DNA from: Welwitschia mirabilis
Lineage: Eukaryota; Gnetophyta; Gnetopsida; Welwitschiales
Direction of reading: 5' to 3'
DNA: 64,000 bases
Assembly: GCA_051453625.1 (NCBI GenBank)
Contig: JBOZIK010000001.1
Location: 18,456,089 to 18,520,088 of the forward strand
This document shows, in pieces, positions 58,029-64,000 of the stretch. The notes beneath the pieces are model-generated. The model was not told the origin of the DNA. It did not search any database and was given only the letters and a program-made list of their open reading frames with translations. Each line of letters opens with the position of its first letter. The stretch's first letter is position 1. The position numbers and the translations under genes were made by a program.

Positions 58029-59693
58029 TAATCGAAGTACAACAGTAATCTGGATATAAACTAAGTGAAACACTTAGTATCATTCTTCCACAAGGATGTA
58101 GAAGGTAAATTAATAAAAAGATACAAGATTATTCTAGCTTGCAGTGAAAAACCAAACAAAAAAGAAATCAGAGTTTGAGAATTGTGATGATCTTGGTTGA
58201 CAACATAGGGGAATGGAGTGCTCCAAGGGACTAATCAAGTTGTCTTTCGCTTCACCTTTGTTCCAATGATTCTTGTATTTGAAACATGCACTAAATCGTC
58301 CAGTCATTAAGGCTCGGTGTGGAAGCATAATCTCATACACCACATGAGTGTTGGTGAGTAATCAAGTCCTCTCAATACTTCACAGCCCTTTATAAGCAAA
58401 AAAAAAAAAAAAAGTATGAACCTAAGTGCACAAGATCCTTCAAACAATAGGAACTATAAATCACAAAAGTAATTTTAAATAACTCACACAGTTCGGAAGT
58501 ACTAGACAATTAAATAAGCTCATCTAAAGATTGTTAATACCAATTGAAATTGTGCATTAACAATAAAAGAATGAACCTATTTTAAGAACGAGTTCTACCT
58601 AAACATTGCTAATACCAATTGTAATTGTGCATTAACGATAAAAGGTATAAACCAATTCTTTGTTAAAAGTAAAAGAAATCATACATTACATCAAATGGTA
58701 GAGGTGAAGAAGAAGAACTCCTCAACTAGTCATAGATCATTCCACCATGACATCCTAACCTCCAAGTCTTCCCCACGTTAAGCCAACCAAAGATGCTTAC
58801 AATGAAGCGCCAAGGCCCTTTTATAGATGAGGAAGGAGCTTGCAGTCTAAGTCATCATTGTGTTAGGTGTCGTCTTATGCGTTAGATGGGCGGTTACTAA
58901 GAGAGGGAGAAGGAAGTTACAAAACTTCTCAACTAGCCATAGATCATTCCACCCCAAAGAAAGGCGTTAGAGTGTCATGACGTCCTAACCTCCAAGTCTT
59001 CCCCGCGTTAAGCCAACCATAGATGTTTACCAAAAATGTTTACAATAAGGCGCTGAGGCCCTTTTATAAAGGTGGAAGGAGCTCGGAGTCTAAGTCATCG
59101 TGTTAGGTGTCGTCTTATGCGCTAGGTGGGGGGTTACATAAACGAAGTTATAAACACTTGTCATATAGCCACAAAGAAAGATGTGTCATCTTCTTATGCA
59201 AACATGGTGATGACGTGTCCTTTGACTACTGATGACGTTGCCAATGGATGTCATATCATGTATCTTCGCCTTGATCATCCTCACTGTGCCACATGTCACT
59301 GTAGTGTGTTGATTTATACTTCCACCATATATCATTATATTTAAAGATTTATTCTAAATTAATTTTAACTCAACTCATAATCACAAGGTGATGATCTTTT
59401 CTAATTATGGAAGGAATGTGAGATTAGTGTAATTTCTCCTCAATAGGCTAGTGACACTAGTAGTCCTAGCTGATAGCACTAACGTTTGCCATTGGGTTAT
59501 GATTAGTTTCTACATCGTCCTTCAAAAGGCAATAATTATACTGCTTATGTTAAGGGAAGTTCATATTTTCATGAAAATGTAATAAAAAGAATAGAAAACA
59601 TTAATATGTGATAAAACCATTAATTTAATGTTTCTTCCTATGTTAAATCAATTTATTTTACTTTCTTAGAATGTTAATTTTGACATGTAAACA
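58029..59693 (-). repeat. 3' LTR of element C with a duplicated core promoter
   Basis: About 1.67 kb, longer than its relatives because ~180-210 bases are tandemly duplicated (58721-58897 and 58928-59137). Each copy has the minus-strand TATA box TATAAAAGGGCC (58825-58814 and 59068-59057). Upstream of the TATA (minus sense) lie TGACGTG (59210-59216) and TGACG (59233-59237). The LTR start (minus) is TGTTTACATGTC at 59693, adjacent to the polypurine tract. Confidence 0.6.
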
Positions 59694-61479
59694 CATCCTC
59701 TAACGAATCTTCTATTAGTTTCTTAGCAAAAAGCTAATGAAGAAATGGTGACATGGAAAAATTGGCTTAAGTGAAAATGGCAAGTGAGGTAATGATATGA
59801 CATTTTTTGAAAATTTTTGATTAATTTTTAACAATTAAGCATCAAAATTTGAAAACGTTAAGTGAAAATGAATGTTATATCCCTAACCAAAATTAAACTT
59901 TATTCTCAAAGTTACAAAGATGAAAAATTTATACAAGGCTTTTAAGAACAAGTTAATTACATGGCTAGCAAATGATTTGATGTATGTATTTAGAAAAAGC
60001 AATACAATGCAAGGCTAAACTAAAATTCAATTTTTAGGGAACACAAAACATTAAACCTAATCAAAAAAACATTATCCACTAATTCAAAAGATAGACGATC
60101 TAGATTAATGGCCAAATTTATTGAAAATTTCTCAAATTTTATTCTAACCTTAAATGTGTCATCTGATCAAATAAACAGGATATCCTCTAAGTAAACCTAT
60201 AAGCCATCAAAAATTAGTTAAGCAAATTTCTAAGTATACAAAAAGCATCTCCCAATTCCACCTTTTAATTCTAATTTACCTTTTTCCTAAAATCATGTTT
60301 TGTTCCTTATTTTAAGCATTGTGATCTAATTAACCATTCAGTGTTATAACATCTCCTTCTAATAGAGTTAAGACTGTTGATATATGAATGAGTCAATGTT
60401 GCATTGCCAACAAGCATTTACAGCCCTAATGTAGTTGAATATGTCATAAATTAAATCATTAGAGCTGCATTGTCAGTGGTCATCCATAACCCTAGTGTAG
60501 TTAACTAAACCCAATTTTTAATGATTAATAATTAATATGATTTTGAATAGGAGACATTCATTTTCTTTTATTATCATTCTTCTTACATTCAATACATTTT
60601 GATACACATAAGAAATCATTAGCTCATTTGATACACATAAGAAATCATTAGCTCATTAGACTAATCAAGAGAAATTTTATCATCATAAACTACTTCAAAA
60701 AAATAATTTACTCAGCATGAAAGTAGATCCCACCTTAATTCAACCATATTTTCCATTTAGAAGATCTTAAGTGAAACTAAATCTTAACAAGTTAACCTAA
60801 AAATAAGCAAAACCTTTTCTTAAAAATTACAAGTAAATTTAAATTCTAACTAATTTGTTATAATAAAGCAAATAATTATTAATGATTTATTCCATTTAAT
60901 GGCCATCAACTAGGATCATCTAATCTAAAGAATTTGTAGGTGGATGGAGGGAAAGGATGATTGATGGATTTTATTAATAGAATGTAAATATAAGGGATGG
61001 GAAGTGGGATTTAAGGCGATGATGGTTTATTTGATCATGAGGGTGAAATTTTGGGTTTCCTACCTAAAAATGTTTAAGATAATGATTAGACAAGTAGAAG
61101 TGCTTACAAGATTTTAAATGAGAAAGGGCATCAAGCATGAATATTTTTAACATTTTAACTTTTTTAAATTAAAATTTATTCTAAATGGAAAATATAATCT
61201 AAAAAGATCCTAACTTAAAATCACACAAGAAAGCTAAAACATTTTCAAGGCTTTTCCCAAAGTATTATGTACATAAAGGTTCAACATGAATGCCAAGGTT
61301 GAATGATGAATCAAAATTATACAAAGCATTCAATGATGAAAGTTAATCCTTATAAACATTTATGCATGAATTCATAAAATTTTAAAAAATCAACCCTAGT
61401 AGTGAAATACATTCAAAATAAGTAATCTTTCAACCTCAAGCCTATTTTTTCTTACTCAACAACTCATGCAAGACATCAT

Positions 61480-62540
61480 TTTTGGGTAAAGACAAAGGTG
61501 AATTAGAAACCATCAAAAAAGGTGATTGATCATTGAGAAAGGTATCAGAAGATGGTTCCAAAGGTGTTAAGGATTTCACTTCATCATTAAGGTTTAATAC
61601 TTGCTCAAAAGATGAAGATTAAAATGTTATAATGGGTTCAAGATGTTGTTGATGAAGAGATTACTCAAAGGATGGATCATAAAAAGGCCCTTAGTTAATA
61701 TTCTTCTCTTTGTTAAGGTATCAAAGGATTCTTTCTAATAAGGTTGTACAGGCGAAATTGGTTGAGGTTTAAAGATAGGTTCATTTTCAATATCATTTAT
61801 TTTATTAATGTCACCTATTAATTGGTTCTTTGATGTATATAATTTTAATTTTTCTTCTCTCTTAAATGTTACTTTTAATTGATTAAACATCATCATCTGA
61901 AGTATCTAATACTACTCTAAAGTATAATCTAGATGCACATTGATGTTAACTCTCTAAGGCATGTTGAAACTCAAGGCTCTCTACATCGTAGGTTTCATTA
62001 TAGGCTTTAAAGTTTTATTTCTTATTCCTAAGGTATATGGTTTGGGTTTCATTAATTCTAGTCTCATTAATCCCTTCAAAGTCTTTTAAGCTATTAGGTT
62101 CATGGAATTTAGGAAGGTTTTCTTTATCTTATTGTTGATTAAGGGCCTTAAGAATTTGATTATTAGTTTTGGCTTTTTATTAAAGAGGTTGCTTGAGATT
62201 TTTAGTGGTTTTGTAGTGGATTATTCCAAAGATTATAATTGAAGTTAAAGTGTATTAGAAGAAAACTCAATAAGAACTTTTAAAAAATTTGGTGAGGTAC
62301 CCTTAAAGGAATATGAGGTGGATTATTGGATGTACGAAGTTAATAGGTGGTGAAGGATATGGGAAGTGAGATGAAGGGTATGGATCATAGAATGACAAAT
62401 ATGAATATGATGGTAAATGATAAGAATTATGGGTAAAGGAAAGTGAGGAATCAAATTTCTATGAGTTGGCATAAGGATTTTGGAATTCAAAGTTATGAAG
62501 AGGTTAATCCAAATATGGCTAGTGTTGAGGGTACTCTTCA
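61480..62540 (-). pseudogene. Tyr/Pro-rich internal frame of element C
   Basis: Minus strand: FQNPYANS, KFDSSLSFTHNSYHLPSYSYLSFYDPYPSSHFPYPSPP (~62455-62340, broken by one stop), then a Lys-rich part and FLNSMN.LI.KTLKGLMRLE (~62125-62060), which parallels the SKSLKNFKSIKKSE block of element A at the DNA level. No known domain. Several stops. Confidence 0.4.
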
Positions 62541-63430
62541 AAGTTTGTCTTGGTCAAACAAAATCTCCAACAGTTCATTTAGGTTATTTATGATTCTCAA
62601 AATTGTAGGGATAGGCAACTTATAGATTAGAAGGTGTCTAAAATAGGTTAGAAGCCCAACTCATGGTTTAAGTTCAAGAAAAGAGTTAATGGTTTAGGTT
62701 GAGAGTTCATGTTTTTTGGATTTTTCTCAGTTTTGGAGGCCTACAAGTGAAAAAGTTTTAGAGAACTGAGACAAGGTTACAATTCAAGTTACAAAGTGTT
62801 TGGATCTAAAAGGTTGGCAGCGATAGAGAGGGTAGGTGGAAACACTAATTCAACTAAGCAAAACATTCTCAACAAGAATAAAGGTTTATTTTAGAGTAGT
62901 GCAAAATAGTTCGAGTTGCAGAGTCTAAGAAAAATTTGGCAAAATCCAAAACATCTAAAACTTAAATATTTGCAAGTTTAAAAATAAAACCTAACATTTT
63001 TAATTTTTCTTAAAAATTTTAACAAAAATGAAAGCTATCAGAAATGAAAAATTTATAAAGAATTTATAGAACTCAAAAATATAATATACATAATAAATTG
63101 TTAGAGTTTGGTTTTAATTTAAATTCATGATTTTAGAATCTACTGCACTTACAGAAAAGTCATTAGACGTACAACATGAAATATGATATATAAACATTGA
63201 AGTTTCAACTGTTAGAAAAGATAACCAAACTCAACAATTTGGACTAGTTCAGGTCTTACTTAAAAAGGACCAGTACCTACCCCTAGAAGAAAACACAAAA
63301 ACAAAAACGAAAAATACTAGTTTGGATATCATTGGAAAGAGGACCACCACCCACCACTGAAAAAATAAAATCTAACTAAAAAAATTGCAAGAATAAAATC
63401 ATATACTCTTGAAACAATTACCTAAAAATA

Positions 63431-63450
63431 TATCCCTAGCAACGATGCCA
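63431..63450 (-). other. tRNA-Asp primer binding site of element C
   Basis: Minus-strand TGGCATCGTTGCTAGGGATA differs from TGGCGCCGTTGCCGGGGATA at four positions, all C-to-T or G-to-A. It lies 5 bases below the LTR end at 63456. The best-preserved primer site in the window. Confidence 0.75.
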
Positions 63451-63455
63451 AAATC

Positions 63456-64000
63456 TGATCATAGCTTTATAGTGATGCAAATTTAAACTAAGTTTTTACT
63501 TAGTTATTGTTCTTCCATAGGGATATATATAGTAACTTGATCAAAAGATACAAGATTATTATACTTGCAATAAACACTCAAACAAAAGAAAAATTAGATG
63601 TTAAGATTAAAAGTGATCTTTAGTTAATGATGTAAGGGAGTAAAATTCTCCAAAGGTTTAATTGATTCATTCTTCACTCCACCTTCCTCGAATGATCCTT
63701 GTATCTTAAAACCTAATAATCAAGTAAGCTCCACATAAAAATTGCTAATGCCAAATGATTGTGCACTAATAATAAAAGAATAAAATACACTTATCCTATC
63801 TAAATATTGCTAATGCCAAATAAGTTACATAATAACAATGAAAGTGTTTAAACCAATTATTTATTAAAACCTGAAAGAAATATACATTATATTAATGGAG
63901 GAGGAGAAGAAGAAAAACTCGTTAACTAGCTTTGAATTATTCCTCCCATAAGAAAGAGTTTTAGAGCATCATGATGTCCTAGCCTTGAAGTCCTTCCCAC
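63456..64000 (-). repeat. 5' LTR of element C (partial)
   Basis: Ends (minus) ATGATCA at 63456. It matches the 3' LTR from 58029 upward: TTAAACTAAG, ...TTCTTCCA.AGG.AT, AAAGATACAAGATTAT. It continues past the window end. Confidence 0.7.

Larger units (their letters stand above)
58029..64000 (-). mobile_element. element C: non-autonomous tRNA-Asp-primed LTR retrotransposon (cut by window edge)
   Basis: Minus-strand, high to low: 5' LTR from beyond 64000 down to 63456, primer site 63450-63431, leader with the doubled motif (63352-63316 and 63278-63241), Tyr/Pro-rich frame (~62540-61480), non-coding 3' part with the doubled 45-bp motif (60510-60399), polypurine tract (59708-59694) and 3' LTR (59693-58029). 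No protease, RT, RNase H or integrase block was found in the ~3.7 kb interior. Best-preserved member of the family in this window and the one that defines both LTR ends. Confidence 0.7.

Noticed and set aside
1-64000. Repeat-induced point mutation as in fungi
   Set aside because: The C-to-T bias resembles it, but the elements and gene structure are plant-like; methylation-driven deamination explains the bias.

Overview
This is an AT-rich plant nuclear window, most likely from a dicot. It is almost entirely old, nested and broken retrotransposons, plus one small spliced host gene. The plant origin rests on the element types (Ty1/copia including a Sirevirus-like one, Ty3/gypsy Athila/Tat-like with a tRNA-Asp primer site, L1-like LINEs) and on GT-AG introns in the host gene. 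I recognised no bacterial gene, rRNA, tRNA or CRISPR array. Nearly every coding remnant carries stops, frameshifts and lost catalytic residues. Eleven N runs interrupt the window; several are exactly 100 or 10 bases, so they are probably default-size gaps across which order and orientation are not proven.

Layout. 1-5156: two same-strand copia remnants; the second runs gag-PR-IN-RT-RNaseH and ends in a polypurine tract and 3' LTR. 5630-6310: an antisense copia gag. 7098-8252: a host gene on the minus strand, four coding exons that join in frame to 194 codons, product not recognised. 9050-16000: LINE remnants (L1-like on plus, an RT on minus, and a longer endonuclease-RT LINE on plus). 18157-27137: an Athila-like gypsy element on plus, with an inverted gag copy and a second LTR start around a 100-N gap. 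27240-32148: minus-strand element A of a tRNA-Asp-primed LTR family. 32149-36216: plus-strand Athila-like gag end-PR-RT-RNaseH-IN. 37285-44642: minus-strand element B of the same family as A, with gag and protease but no RT or integrase. 44643-48850: a short Sirevirus-like LTR element on minus that carries a plant-transposon-like ORF instead of pol, next to a Sirevirus-like pol (48979-51290). 52930-56119: plus-strand element D of the A/B family. 56120-56852: a lone minus-strand LTR (E). 56953-58028: a third copia remnant. 58029-64000: minus-strand element C, cut by the window edge.

How the parts relate. The pol-bearing remnants once supplied protease, RT, RNase H and integrase. Elements A, C and D keep LTRs, primer site, leader and 3' region but show no recognisable gag-pol domain; they share a Tyr/Pro-rich reading frame. 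B keeps gag-PR only. These look like parasites of an Athila/Tat-type helper. All four internal regions (A-D) share a doubled ~38-bp leader motif, and A-C share a second doubled motif near the 3' end. Decay is dominated by C-to-T and G-to-A changes in primer sites and catalytic codons, as expected for long-term cytosine methylation. I see nothing that must be active today except possibly the host gene.
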